This document shows, piece by piece, positions 31,283-40,867 of a stretch of DNA of 64,000 bases. The position numbers were made by a program, and so were the translations under genes. Origin of the DNA: Chitinimonas_A lacunae (GTDB lineage Bacteria; Pseudomonadota; Gammaproteobacteria; Burkholderiales; Chitinimonadaceae). The stretch covers positions 806,001 through 870,000 of the forward strand of contig NZ_JBHSBU010000001.1 in assembly GCF_042650885.1 (NCBI RefSeq), given 5' to 3'. How positions within the stretch are numbered: the first letter of the stretch is position 1; each line of letters begins with the position of its first letter. The notes under the pieces were generated by a model that saw nothing but the letters and a program-made list of their open reading frames with translations, did not search any database and was not told the origin of the DNA.

Positions 31283-31705
31283 ATGTTCAGCCTCGTCCCT
31301 GCCTTGTTCGCCGCCAAACTGGCCGTCATGGCCGTACCGGCGTATTCGCGCGATAGTGCCGAATCGATGGTGCTCTCGGCCTTTATCAGCGTCACCCCGA
31401 GCGTGCTGGTGTCCGATGGCAAGCCCTTCGAGCTGTTCCTGGTCAGCGGCGGCCTGGTGATCGGTTCGGTCGAGCTGGTCGGCAATTCGACCAGGGTGGT
31501 GATCCAGCGCAGCAGCGATGGTGTCAGTGCCGTGATCGAACTCAGCGCCGAGGCCATGGCGCGGCTGTCGGCGCTGCTCGGCCGTCCCGTCAAGGTCGTG
31601 GCCGAACCGACCGGCCATGCGCTGATCAGCGACGACAAGCTGGTCGCCTATATCCCCAACGCCACCGGCCGGCCGCTGCTGCATCAGCATAAGGTCGGCC
31701 AATGA
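31283..31705 (+). CDS. Hypothetical protein with hydrophobic N-terminus
   Basis: A 140-residue protein: MFSLVPALFAAKLAVMAVPA is a possible signal peptide, followed by a beta-rich part (SVELVGNSTRVVIQRSSDGV) and a C-terminus ending HQHKVGQ. AAGGA lies 7 nt upstream. It overlaps the DUF2145 gene (ATGA) and is always likely to be co-translated with it. Not recognised; probably envelope-associated. Confidence 0.7.
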   Translation: MFSLVPALFAAKLAVMAVPAYSRDSAESMVLSAFISVTPSVLVSDGKPFELFLVSGGLVIGSVELVGNSTRVVIQRSSDGVSAVIELSAEAMARLSALLGRPVKVVAEPTGHALISDDKLVAYIPNATGRPLLHQHKVGQ

Positions 31706-32469
31706 AGGCAGTCGGCGCGCTGGTGGTACTGCTGGCGCTGACACCTGCCCTGGCCGGGCAGAACTGCGAAGCGCGTGCGCCCAGTTTTGCGATGGTGAGC
31801 AAGTCGTTCCAGCTTGGGCTGGCGATCCGCCACAAGCTCGACGCCAGCGACGCCAAGCTGGCACTGCTGGCAAGAGTAGGCCGCGATATGTCGCGCTACC
31901 AGTTACGGTATTCCCATATGGGCTTTGTGGTGCGCGACCATCCACGCGGGCCGTGGACGGTGGTCCATCTGCTCAATCACTGCGCCAGCGACCGGTCCGA
32001 ACTGTTCGAGGAGGGACTGGCCAATTTCTTTCTCGACGATATGTTTGCCTATGAGGCGCTGCTGCTGATTCCCACGCCGGCGCAGCAGGAGCGGCTGGTC
32101 AAGGTGCTGGCCCAGCCCAGGCGCCTGTTCGAGGCTCGCTATAACCTGGTGGCCTACCCGTTTTCCACCCGCTATCAGAATTCCAATCAATGGCTGCTGG
32201 AAACCCTGGCCGATAGCCAGGGCGACCGGCATGCGGCCCAGCAGTGGTTGCAGGAGCAAGGTTATCGGCCCAGCACCTTGCGAATTCCGACGCTGACCCG
32301 GCTGGGCGGGCGGATGTTCAGCGCCAATATCGCCTTCGACGACCATCCGTTCGACCGCCGCATGGCCGGCAGGATCGATGTGGTGACGGTCGAATCATTG
32401 GTGGAATTTCTACAAAGGCAGAATTGGCTGTCGGCACAGGAAGTGGTTACTCTACCGCCATCGCCCTGA
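31702..32469 (+). CDS. DUF2145-family exported protein
   Basis: A 255-residue protein with a signal peptide (MKAVGALVVLLALTPALA). SYxLRYSHMGFVVRDH-type sequence (RYQLRYSHMGFVVRDHPR), VHLLNHCASDRSELFEEGL and YNLVAYPFSTRYQNSNQWLLE match the DUF2145 family. A conserved His and Cys in HLLNHC and the Asn/Gln cluster might form a hydrolase-like site, but the family has no known function. Overlaps the preceding small gene. Confidence 0.8.
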   Translation: MKAVGALVVLLALTPALAGQNCEARAPSFAMVSKSFQLGLAIRHKLDASDAKLALLARVGRDMSRYQLRYSHMGFVVRDHPRGPWTVVHLLNHCASDRSELFEEGLANFFLDDMFAYEALLLIPTPAQQERLVKVLAQPRRLFEARYNLVAYPFSTRYQNSNQWLLETLADSQGDRHAAQQWLQEQGYRPSTLRIPTLTRLGGRMFSANIAFDDHPFDRRMAGRIDVVTVESLVEFLQRQNWLSAQEVVTLPPSP

Positions 32470-32493
32470 GGGCCTGTTCCGTCGAGGACGTTC

Positions 32494-34377
32494 GTGAGCC
32501 ATAACAGTCAATTCGATCTGTTTCGTAGTCGTCGTTTTCTTCCGCTGTTCCTGACCCAATTCCTGGGTGCCTTCAACGACAATCTGTTCAAGAACGCGAT
32601 GCTGGTGCTGATCGCGTTCTTTGGTCTGGGCTTTGCCGGGCTCGATGCGCCGACGCTGGTCAATGCCGCAGCCGGTATCTTTATTCTGCCGTTCTTCCTG
32701 TTCTCGGCCACTGCCGGGCAACTGGCCGAGAAATACGACAAGGCCCGACTGGCCCGTTTCATCAAGCTGCTCGAAATCGTCATCATGGCGCTCGCCGCTG
32801 TCGGTTTCTACCAGCGCAGCGCCGCCGTGCTGATGGGCTGCCTGTTCTTGATGGGCATCCACTCGGCGCTGTTCGGACCGCTCAAATATTCGATCCTGCC
32901 GCAGTACCTGGATGAACGTGAACTGCTCGGCGGCAATGGCCTGATCGAGATGGGCACCTTTATCGCCATTCTGCTGGGCCAGATCGGCGGCACCCTGATC
33001 GTGCAGCGCAGCCCCGATAGTGCCACCATGATTGCCGGTGCCTGCCTGGGCGTGGCGGTGCTGGGCTATCTGACCAGCCGCTCGATGCCGCCGGCGCCAC
33101 CGCTGGCCAGCCACTTGCCGATCAACTGGAATATCTTCAGCGAAACCTGGCACATCATCGGCTACGCCGCGCGCAACCGCACGGTATTCAATTCGCTGAT
33201 GGGGATTTCCTGGTTCTGGTTCTTCGGGGCGGTCTATCTGACCCAATTGCCGACCTATAGCCACGATATCCTGCACGGCAATGCCGAGGTCTATACCCTG
33301 ATGGTGGCCCTGTTCTCGATTGGGGTAGGCGCGGGCTCGGTGCTGTGTGAAAAGCTCTCGGGCCGCAAGATCGAAATCGGCCTGGTGCCGTTTGGCTCGA
33401 TCGGCCTGAGTCTGTTTGGCATCGACCTCTATTTCGCCGCTCCCACTCCGGTCGGCGGCTCGCTGGTCGACGCCGTGACCTTTGCCTCCCAGGCGAGCAA
33501 CTGGCGCGTGATGGTCGATATTCTGCTGATGGGCGTTTTCGGCGGTTTCTTTATCGTGCCGCTCTATGCCCTGATCCAGCTTCGCACCGAACCCCAATAC
33601 CGCTCGCGCGTCATTGCCGCCAATAACATCCTCAATTCGTGCTTTATGGTGGTGGCGGCTGCCATGAGCATTCTGATCCTCAAGCTCGGCGCCAGCATTC
33701 CGCAGCTGCTGCTGATCGTGGCACTGATGAATATCGCGGTGGCGATTTATATCTATGCGCTGGTGCCCGAGTTCCTGATGCGTTTCCTGGTCTGGGTGCT
33801 GACCCATACCATGTACCGGGTGCGCCATCACGGCCTGCACCATATTCCTGACGAAGGGCCGTGCGTGCTGGTCTGCAACCACGTCAGCTTCATGGATGCC
33901 ATGGTGATCGCCGGGGCCGTGCGGCGGCCGGTGCGGTTTGTGATGGATCATCGGATCTTCAAGATTCCGCTGCTCAATTTCTTTTTCCGCACCGCCGGTG
34001 CCGTACCGATTGCGCCGGCCAAGGAAGACCCGGCAATGAAGCAGCGGGCCTTCGAGCGGGTGGCGCAGTATCTGGCCGAGGGCGAAGTGGTGTGTATCTT
34101 TCCCGAAGGCCGCATTACCTATACCGGCGATATCAACCCGTTCAAGCCGGGGATCGAAGAAATCATCAGCCGTACCCCGGTGCCGGTGGTGCCGATGGCG
34201 CTGCGTGGTCTGTGGGGCAGTTTCTTCAGCCGCAAGGATGGCACTGCCATGTTGAAGATGCCGCGCCGTTTCTGGTCGAAGATCGAACTGGTGGCCGAAG
34301 CGCCGGTGCCCGCAGCCGACGTCAGCGCCGCCGATCTGGAGCGCCGTGTCGGTGCCCTGCGCGGTGATTGGCGCTGA
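32494..34377 (+). CDS. MFS lysophospholipid transporter / acyltransferase fusion
   Basis: A 627-residue two-part protein. Residues 1 to about 425 form a 12-helix MFS transporter (start FLTQFLGAFNDNLFKNAM, as in LplT). The C-terminal 200 residues are a PlsC-type acyltransferase with NHVSFMDA (HX4D) and FPEGRITYTG. Together they suggest uptake and reacylation of lysophospholipids for membrane repair. The acyl-ACP synthetase domain found in some fusions (Aas) is absent. Start is GTG with GAGGA upstream. Confidence 0.9.
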   Translation: MSHNSQFDLFRSRRFLPLFLTQFLGAFNDNLFKNAMLVLIAFFGLGFAGLDAPTLVNAAAGIFILPFFLFSATAGQLAEKYDKARLARFIKLLEIVIMALAAVGFYQRSAAVLMGCLFLMGIHSALFGPLKYSILPQYLDERELLGGNGLIEMGTFIAILLGQIGGTLIVQRSPDSATMIAGACLGVAVLGYLTSRSMPPAPPLASHLPINWNIFSETWHIIGYAARNRTVFNSLMGISWFWFFGAVYLTQLPTYSHDILHGNAEVYTLMVALFSIGVGAGSVLCEKLSGRKIEIGLVPFGSIGLSLFGIDLYFAAPTPVGGSLVDAVTFASQASNWRVMVDILLMGVFGGFFIVPLYALIQLRTEPQYRSRVIAANNILNSCFMVVAAAMSILILKLGASIPQLLLIVALMNIAVAIYIYALVPEFLMRFLVWVLTHTMYRVRHHGLHHIPDEGPCVLVCNHVSFMDAMVIAGAVRRPVRFVMDHRIFKIPLLNFFFRTAGAVPIAPAKEDPAMKQRAFERVAQYLAEGEVVCIFPEGRITYTGDINPFKPGIEEIISRTPVPVVPMALRGLWGSFFSRKDGTAMLKMPRRFWSKIELVAEAPVPAADVSAADLERRVGALRGDWR

Positions 34378-34378
34378 G

Positions 34379-36115
34379 ATGGCCACCCATTCGCCCTGGC
34401 GGCTGTTGCGCGAGCTGCTGCGTCCCTATCACGGCCGTATCGCGCTGGCCGGTATTGCCCTGCTGGTGGCGGCTGGCTCGATGCTGCTGGTCGGCCAGGG
34501 TCTGCGGGCAGTGATCGACCGCGGTTTCGTCGCCAGCGACCCGGCCTTGCTCGACCGGGCGCTGCTGGGGCTGTTCGGTCTGATCGCCGTGATGGCCGTG
34601 GCGACCTATGGCCGCTTCTATATGGTGTCCTGGCTGGGCGAGCGCATCACCGCCGATCTGCGCCGCCGCGTCTATGACCATCTGCTGGCGCTGCCGCCGT
34701 CGTTTTTTGAAGAGGCAAGGACCGGCGAAGTGCTGTCTCGCCTGACCAACGACACGGCGCAGATCGAAACCGTGGTCGGATCGAGCGCCTCGATGGCGCT
34801 ACGCAACGCACTGATGCTGGTCGGTGGACTGATCATGCTGCTGCTGACCAGTATCAAGCTGACCTTGCTGGTGCTGGTCTGTGTGCCGCTGGTGCTGACG
34901 CCCATCCTGTTGTTCGGCCGCCGGGTCCGCCGGCTGGCGCGGGCAAGCCAGGATCGGATCGCCGAGCTTGGCATCACCATCGACGAGACGATTCACGAGA
35001 TCCGCACCGTGCAAGCCTATGTCCACGAGGACGCCGACCGTGCGCTGTTTGCCGGGCGGGTGGAGAACTCGTTCGATACGGCCCGTCAGCGCATCAGCAC
35101 CCGGGCCACGCTGATCGTGGCGGTGATGGTGCTGGTATTCGGCGCCGTGGCGCTGATTCTGTGGGTCGGCGGCCATGATGTGCTGGCCGGCCGGCTCAGC
35201 GCCGGCCAGTTATCGGCCTTTGTGTTCTACGCAGTGGTGGTCGCTGGCGCCGTGGCGACGATTTCCGAGGTGATCGGCGATGTGCAGCGCGCCGGTGGCG
35301 CCCTGGAGCGCCTGATCGAGCTGCTGGCGACGCCGGCCGCGATCACCGCGCCGCCGCAGCCCCAGCCCTTGCCACAGCCTTCGCGTGGCGACATCCGTTT
35401 TGAGGCGGTCGATTTCCGCTATCCGAGCCGGCCGCAGCAGAAGGCGCTCGATGGCTTCAGCCTCGAAATCGGTCGCGGCGAAAAGGTGGCGCTGGTTGGG
35501 CCGTCGGGCGCGGGCAAGAGCACGGTATTTCAGCTCTTGCTGCGCTTTTACGATCCGGAGCGGGGAACGGTATGGGTCGATGGGGTGGACGCCCGCATGG
35601 CCGACCCGGCGGCCCTGCGGCGGCAGATGGCCCTGGTGTCGCAGGAAGCGGTGATCTTCGCCGCCAGTGTGCTCGACAATGTGCGCTACGGTCGGCCCGA
35701 GACCAGCGAAGCGGCCGTGCGGGCCGCCTGTGTGGCGGCCTATGCCGATGAATTCGTCAATCAGTTACCCGAAGGCTATCTCACCCATCTGGGCGAGCGT
35801 GGGGTGCGCTTATCGGGCGGTCAGCGCCAGCGGATCGCCATTGCCCGGGCCATTCTGGCCGACCGGCCGATTCTGCTGCTCGACGAGGCCACCAGCGCAC
35901 TCGACACCCATAGCGAGCGCATGGTGCAGATGGCCTTGGAGCGGCTGATGGAGCATCGCACCACGCTGATCGTGGCCCACCGCCTATCGACTGTGCAGCA
36001 TGCCGACCGAATTGCCGTGGTCGAGGCCGGCCGCATTGTCGGCCTGGGCAGCCACGAGACGCTGTTGCGTGACAGTCCGCTCTATCGCCAGCTCGCCACT
36101 GCCCAATTGCACTGA
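34379..36115 (+). CDS. MsbA-like ABC exporter (fused permease-ATPase)
   Basis: A 578-residue half-transporter: six membrane helices in the first 310 residues (HGRIALAGIALLVAAG onward), then a nucleotide-binding domain with Walker A GPSGAGKST, signature LSGGQRQR, Walker B ILLLDEATSALD and the His switch VAHRLS. Such proteins export lipids or other hydrophobic compounds as homodimers. The start follows the acyltransferase stop by 1 nt, so the two are linked, consistent with a membrane lipid role. Confidence 0.92.
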   Translation: MATHSPWRLLRELLRPYHGRIALAGIALLVAAGSMLLVGQGLRAVIDRGFVASDPALLDRALLGLFGLIAVMAVATYGRFYMVSWLGERITADLRRRVYDHLLALPPSFFEEARTGEVLSRLTNDTAQIETVVGSSASMALRNALMLVGGLIMLLLTSIKLTLLVLVCVPLVLTPILLFGRRVRRLARASQDRIAELGITIDETIHEIRTVQAYVHEDADRALFAGRVENSFDTARQRISTRATLIVAVMVLVFGAVALILWVGGHDVLAGRLSAGQLSAFVFYAVVVAGAVATISEVIGDVQRAGGALERLIELLATPAAITAPPQPQPLPQPSRGDIRFEAVDFRYPSRPQQKALDGFSLEIGRGEKVALVGPSGAGKSTVFQLLLRFYDPERGTVWVDGVDARMADPAALRRQMALVSQEAVIFAASVLDNVRYGRPETSEAAVRAACVAAYADEFVNQLPEGYLTHLGERGVRLSGGQRQRIAIARAILADRPILLLDEATSALDTHSERMVQMALERLMEHRTTLIVAHRLSTVQHADRIAVVEAGRIVGLGSHETLLRDSPLYRQLATAQLH

Positions 36116-36116
36116 G

Positions 36117-36626
36117 CTATACCCAGCCGAGCTTGCCGGCCAGCCGGGGGAAGCGGCGCTCCAGCTCTTCTTCCTGCCACGGCTCGCCGAGCGGTTCGTC
36201 TTCGGTCTCGACCGGCCGCTCGGGGAATTCCCGTTCAGGCTGGCCGGTCTTTTCGCTCCAGGCCTGGACGATCACATAGGGCAGCTCTTCCAGTTCGCAG
36301 TAGTCTTCTTCCCTGACCTGATCGGCCAGGCTGTCGGGGTCGGCCAGCGCCGCCTCGAACTGGGCCTTGCCACGTGAAATCAGCCAGTTGCGAAAATAGT
36401 CGAAGCCATCGTCAGAGCAACCGCCACCGATCAGAAATGCCGCGCCCCATAGCGGCCACTGATAGGACTGGGCGAAATATTCGCCATAGATCCGGTCAAA
36501 CTCCACGATTTCCTGCGGTGGCAGTGCCACCAGCGCCTCCTGCAACAGCGACATATGCATATCGCAATCGCCATCGGCTTCCTCGCGGGTCCGCTCGATC
36601 AGTTGCCAGAAAGTGGTCTTATCCAT
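36117..36626 (-). CDS. DUF4240-domain protein
   Basis: A 169-residue acidic protein beginning MDKTTFWQLIERTREEADGD. It contains ALPPQEIVEFDRIYGEYFAQ, WGAAFLIGGGCSDDGFDYFR and NWLISRGKAQFEAALADPDSL, which is the DUF4240 pattern (a family related to WGR-associated proteins, function unknown). AGAGGAGAAAG precedes the start. It is convergent with the ABC exporter; the two stop codons almost touch. Confidence 0.85.
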   Translation of the reverse strand: MDKTTFWQLIERTREEADGDCDMHMSLLQEALVALPPQEIVEFDRIYGEYFAQSYQWPLWGAAFLIGGGCSDDGFDYFRNWLISRGKAQFEAALADPDSLADQVREEDYCELEELPYVIVQAWSEKTGQPEREFPERPVETEDEPLGEPWQEEELERRFPRLAGKLGWV

Positions 36627-36814
36627 CTTCTTTCTCCTCTGTCTGTATGGAAATATTCTGTCGAGTCCATCATAGCGATGTCGCGCCAGGCTGCCAGTTG
36701 GCACACTCGGGACAAGCATGTCCCGATTTGTCCCATTCCTGTCTTGATCTGCCCTGAACACAAGGTAGGGAGCCACCTACAATCGCTTCACCATTCACGC
36801 AAGGGAGTCCCAAA

Positions 36815-37375
36815 ATGTCCGCAGCTCTGTTGGTGATCGATGTGCAGGAGTCGTTCCGCCACCGCCCTACCTGGCAACCGGCCGAAATCCCGGCCTTCAG
36901 CGATGCTGTCAATCGGCTGGTCGCCGCAAGCCGGGCCAGCGGGGTACCGGTGGTGCGGGTGTTCCATCTTGAAGACGAAGGTCCGTTCGACCCGAGCACC
37001 GGCTTTGTCGTCCCGCTTGAAGGGATCGACGCCTACGCCGATCATCGGGTGAACAAGCGGGTCCATAGCGCACTGGTCGGCACCGACCTGCTGCCCTGGC
37101 TCAAGGCGCGTGGTATCGACCGGCTGATCATCTCGGGCATCCGTACCGAGCAATGCTGCGAAACCACTGCCCGGCATGCGTCCGATCTGGGTTTCAAGGT
37201 TGACTATGTGACGGAAGCCACCCTGACTTTCCCGATCCGGCACAGCAACGGCCGCGAATACAGCACGGCCGAGATCAAGGAAAGGACCGAGCTGGTGCTG
37301 ACCGGCCGCTTTGCCACCATTCGCACCGTGGCCGAGATCGAGGCAGAGCTGCAAGGCCAGACGATGCAGGCCTGA
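36815..37375 (+). CDS. Isochorismatase-like cysteine hydrolase
   Basis: A 186-residue cysteine hydrolase. The triad is visible: Asp in LLVIDVQESF, Lys in HRVNKRVHSAL and Cys in GIRTEQCCETTARHAS. This family includes nicotinamidase-, isochorismatase- and biuret-type enzymes, so the substrate is open. AAGGGAG lies upstream. A GlxA-type regulator follows in the same direction about 200 nt later, a frequent pairing that suggests joint control. Confidence 0.88.
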   Translation: MSAALLVIDVQESFRHRPTWQPAEIPAFSDAVNRLVAASRASGVPVVRVFHLEDEGPFDPSTGFVVPLEGIDAYADHRVNKRVHSALVGTDLLPWLKARGIDRLIISGIRTEQCCETTARHASDLGFKVDYVTEATLTFPIRHSNGREYSTAEIKERTELVLTGRFATIRTVAEIEAELQGQTMQA

Positions 37376-37405
37376 TCGGTTTCCGCATCGGCGACGCTTC
37401 GGCAT

Positions 37406-37430
37406 CCGAGCCGGCTGCCAACCGGCTCGG
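37406..37430. other. Hairpin between hydrolase and GlxA-type gene
   Basis: Perfect 9-bp arms CCGAGCCGG / CCGGCTCGG with a 7-nt loop; no T run follows, so it is either a weak terminator or a regulator site. Confidence 0.45.
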
Positions 37431-37582
37431 ACGCCATCGAAAGCCCGCTTTCCGGCTCGTCGCTTCCTGCGGCGAGCCGTATCGTCATTGCAGGGCAGCC
37501 AAGACCGGACGGCCAATCCACGTCATCGATCTGAACTGCCTTACAAAGTTATTGATTTAAAAGGCACAAAGGTACAAGTCGT

Positions 37583-38527
37583 ATGTCGCCGATCCCGGTC
37601 TATCTATTGCTCCTGCCTGGCGTGCTGATGCTCGATTACGCCGGCTGTGCCGAAGCGCTGCGCCTGGCCAATAAACAGGGCTCGGCCTTTACGCTGCACC
37701 ATATCGGGCCCGAACCCCATCCCGCGAGTTCGCTGGGTCTGCTGCTTGGCGGGGTGGAACCTATGCCGGACCATCTGCCCGACGGCGCCTGGATTGTGGT
37801 GCCGGGCCAGACCACGGTATCGATCGACAGCCAGCCAGCCGCCCGCCAGGCGGCGGTGCGCTGGTTGCGTGGAATCTGGCGCGAAGGGCTGCAACTGGTG
37901 ACGATCTGCTCGGGTGCCTTGTTGGCGGCTCAATGCGGGCTGCTCGACGGTCGTCGCTGCACCACCCACCACAGTCTGATCGAGCGGCTGCGCCACAGCG
38001 CGCCCAACGCCAGGATCGAAGACGACCGGGTCTTCGTGATCGACGGCCCGTTCGCCACCTCGGCCGGTATCACCACCGGGATCGATCTGACACTTGAGCT
38101 GCTGTCGCGCCAACTTGGCCCCAAGCTGGCGCTCGATGTGGCGCGGGAAATGGTGGTCTGGCTACGCCGCGACGACAGCACGCCGCAACTGTCGCCCTGG
38201 CTGTCTCATCGCAGTCATCTGCATCCGGCCGTCCACCGCGTCCAGGACGCCATCGCAGCCGAACCGACCCGGCCGTGGCAGCGCGAGGAACTGGCCGCCA
38301 TCGGCTGCGTCAGCGCGCGTCATCTGAGTCGGCTGTTTCGCCAATACGCAGGAATCAGCCTGCTCGACTATCAACACAGTCTGCAACTGGCCCTGGTCGA
38401 GCCGCTGTTGCGCGATAACGGCCAGTCGCTCGAGCGGATCGCCGAAAGCGCCGGTTTCGGCTCGGTGCGCGATCTGCGGCGGGTGTGGGGTAAGCAACGC
38501 GGGACGGCGCTGCGGCGAGTGGGGTGA
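37583..38527 (+). CDS. GlxA-family transcriptional regulator (DJ-1/PfpI + AraC HTH)
   Basis: A 314-residue regulator. The N-terminal DJ-1/PfpI-like domain has the nucleophile-elbow Cys in VTICSGALLAAQCGLLDG and the motif TTHHSLIERL. The C-terminal AraC-type domain has two helix-turn-helix units (LAAIGCVSARHLSRLFRQYA and LERIAESAGFGSVRDLRRVW). Most family members control amino-acid or amine catabolism. The upstream isochorismatase-like gene is a likely target or partner. Confidence 0.9.
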   Translation: MSPIPVYLLLLPGVLMLDYAGCAEALRLANKQGSAFTLHHIGPEPHPASSLGLLLGGVEPMPDHLPDGAWIVVPGQTTVSIDSQPAARQAAVRWLRGIWREGLQLVTICSGALLAAQCGLLDGRRCTTHHSLIERLRHSAPNARIEDDRVFVIDGPFATSAGITTGIDLTLELLSRQLGPKLALDVAREMVVWLRRDDSTPQLSPWLSHRSHLHPAVHRVQDAIAAEPTRPWQREELAAIGCVSARHLSRLFRQYAGISLLDYQHSLQLALVEPLLRDNGQSLERIAESAGFGSVRDLRRVWGKQRGTALRRVG

Positions 38528-38867
38528 GGAGGAAGTGGCTGGCTGGGAAAATGAAAATTATCAGCAGAATCACTGCAAGCCGTGAAGCCGCAAATAAAGA
38601 AAAATAATGGTTTTTGGCTCGAACCGATTCCACCGTGCCGACTGGGCGGGTAGATCGACGGGCGCTTTGATGGGGCTTTTACGCTCGATGTATGCTGTCC
38701 GGTCTTCTGTCAACTAGCGCATTTCCAGCCGATTCGGCGTCAGCGAGTCCAGACCTCGAAGCGCTGCGCCAGCGCATTTCCGGACGAGTGGGAGCCGGTG
38801 TGCCCGGCCTTGAAGGTGCGCGCTTCGTACTCCAGGAGTTTCCATTGCCGACTCCGCCGGAAACGGC
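38528..38867. other. Intergenic stretch without supported gene
   Basis: Between the GlxA-type gene and the 3' end of the GGDEF gene (convergent). A short frame from 38692 on + has no start signal and overlaps the GGDEF gene. AGCGCATTTCC occurs twice (near 38717 and 38772). Nothing else is seen. Confidence 0.4.
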
Positions 38868-40676
38868 CTATTCCTCCCACACCGTCACTTGGTTCTTACC
38901 GGCCTTCTTGGCTTCGTACATGGCCTGGTCGGCCCGTTCGATGGCCACTTCCTGGCCTTCGCCGTCGTGGTAGAGGGTGACGCCGGCGCTGAAGGTGATC
39001 AGCAGCCGTTCGTTGTTGTGGAGGAAGAAGCGTTTGGTGAGGTCGCGCTGCACGCGGCGCATGATGGCGGCGGCTTCGGACAGTGAGGTTTCGGGCAGCA
39101 GGATCACGAATTCCTCGCCGCCATAGCGGGCCACCACATCGGTCGGCCGCAGCGACTCGCGCACCACATTGACCAGATGGATCAGCGCATCGTCGCCGGC
39201 CTGATGGCCGAGCTGGTCGTTCAGTTTCTTGAAATTATCGATATCGAGCATGGCCAGACACATCGGCTTGCCGCTGCGTTCCTTGCGGGCCAGCTCGGTG
39301 GCGAATGCCTCATCGAAGCCGCGCCGGTTGAGGGCGCCGGTCAACTGGTCTTCGCGCACTTTCTCGCTGATGGAGCGCAGTTCGGCTTCGAGCTCGTCGA
39401 TCCGCTGCTCGGCCGCTTCGGCCTTGGTGCGTGCCTCGATCAGCTCATCGCGCGACCGGGTGATATCGACCTGCATATGGCGGGTGTCCTGGATCAGTTC
39501 TTCCAGGATATGGTGCAGATCGCCCAGGCCGCTGGCGTCCTGGATCCGCTCGGCGTAGCCCTCGATCTTGTCGTGGTAGTCGCCGGTCGAGACGGCCATG
39601 CCGCCCAGGCGGTCGATAAACAGCGACAGCATGCTTTTGATCGAAGCCTGGGCTTCGCTCAGATTGTCGCGCAGCATGCCCTGGCGGTAGATGACTTCCT
39701 TGAAGCCGACTTCGGCATCGTAGATACGGCGCATATTGAGCGGCTGCGACAGAATATCGCGCACCACTTCAAATTGACCGCGTACCCAGCCGTCTTCCTC
39801 GCCGCTCAGTGCCACCAGATTGTCGGTCAGCAGAAACAGCAGATTGACCAGCCCGCGAGCCACCCGCTCTTCGCGTTCACTTTTGAGTTCAAGCTGGATC
39901 CAGAAGCGGCGCAGCCGGCCATAGAGAAAATCGAGCCCCTGCTCGCTCGATACCGCCTCGGCCGCCTGAGCGAGGCTGGCCGCTTCTTCGGCCAGTTCCG
40001 GATAGCCGGTGAGCCGCTCGGCCAGGCCGATCTGTAGCGTCTTGGCCAGCATCTCGCGCCAGCGCTCCCAGGCCGGAGTGGCCTGGCCGGATTCGGGGAC
40101 GGGTTCAGTGGTGGGGGCGGGTTCGGGAGCAGCTTCTTCGACGGGGGGATTTTCTTCGTCGGCGGTTTCGATGCCGCTGACTTCGCCTTCGCTCCAACTG
40201 CGGACCAGGGCATCCAGCTTCTGGTTGAGCAGCGCGGGCGAGCTGCCGAAGTTGACCAGTACTCGGCCGAGGGATTCACTTTTACGGGCGGAATTGAAAT
40301 GGGGACTGCGGCGTTCCCACTGGGTGATCAGGGCACGGATCAGATCGGCCCAGGGGCGGGTCAGCTCGGCCTGGCCGCCCTGCCCTTCGATACCGGCAAT
40401 CAGCAGCGCCGGGATGGTATGCCATTCACGCGCCAGACCGGCTTTTTCGATCAGGCTGAGCTGGCGGACCAGCTCAGTGGTTTGACGCGGCATGGCGCGC
40501 AGTGCTTCGACCAGGGCGCGCACCAGGGGATGCAATGACGGGGCGTTGCGACCATCCTGACCGGCGATTTCCTGATAGATCTCTTCGTAGCGGTCAGGCG
40601 TAGGCGGAATGCGCCGTACGGCCAGTTGCCGCAAGGTTTCGCGGGCGATATCGGTCGGGTTGGTCAGTCTAGACAT
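38868..40676 (-). CDS. GGDEF-domain diguanylate cyclase
   Basis: A 602-residue cytoplasmic protein. A long helical N-terminal region (MSRLTNPTDIARETLRQLAV, RRIPPTPDRYEEIYQEIAG) has a Pro/Glu-rich insert near residue 180. A coiled-coil (IEARTKAEAAEQRIDELEAE) follows, then the GGDEF domain. The active site is RYGGEEFVIL, and RPTD five residues before it is an inhibitory I-site. It therefore should make c-di-GMP with product inhibition. No membrane segments. Stand-alone gene; the signal it senses is not evident. Confidence 0.9.
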   Translation of the reverse strand: MSRLTNPTDIARETLRQLAVRRIPPTPDRYEEIYQEIAGQDGRNAPSLHPLVRALVEALRAMPRQTTELVRQLSLIEKAGLAREWHTIPALLIAGIEGQGGQAELTRPWADLIRALITQWERRSPHFNSARKSESLGRVLVNFGSSPALLNQKLDALVRSWSEGEVSGIETADEENPPVEEAAPEPAPTTEPVPESGQATPAWERWREMLAKTLQIGLAERLTGYPELAEEAASLAQAAEAVSSEQGLDFLYGRLRRFWIQLELKSEREERVARGLVNLLFLLTDNLVALSGEEDGWVRGQFEVVRDILSQPLNMRRIYDAEVGFKEVIYRQGMLRDNLSEAQASIKSMLSLFIDRLGGMAVSTGDYHDKIEGYAERIQDASGLGDLHHILEELIQDTRHMQVDITRSRDELIEARTKAEAAEQRIDELEAELRSISEKVREDQLTGALNRRGFDEAFATELARKERSGKPMCLAMLDIDNFKKLNDQLGHQAGDDALIHLVNVVRESLRPTDVVARYGGEEFVILLPETSLSEAAAIMRRVQRDLTKRFFLHNNERLLITFSAGVTLYHDGEGQEVAIERADQAMYEAKKAGKNQVTVWEE

Positions 40677-40811
40677 ATGCCTGTGGCAACAGCGCCACTT
40701 GCGGGTGATCGATTGGGCAAAGTATAGAGGCTGGGCCGGATGACGGACAGTAGAGATTCCCGTCATGTCGACGGGAAAAAATGCTCACGCCGCCAGGGAA
40801 AAACACAAAGA

Positions 40812-40839
40812 AAAAGGGCCCGATCACTCGGGCCCTTTT
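40812..40839 (-). terminator. Terminator after rplI
   Basis: Twelve-base-pair stem AAAAGGGCCCGA / TCGGGCCCTTTT with a TCAC loop (as read on +), 28 nt past the rplI stop codon; symmetrical, so it may also stop transcription from the other side. Confidence 0.92.
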
Positions 40840-40867
40840 GCCGGTCGAAACCGCGATGCCGGGACGA

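Noticed and set aside
38692..38973. A 93-codon frame on + overlapping the GGDEF gene end
   Set aside because: The first half looks slightly protein-like but there is no start signal and the second half is antisense to a certain gene.
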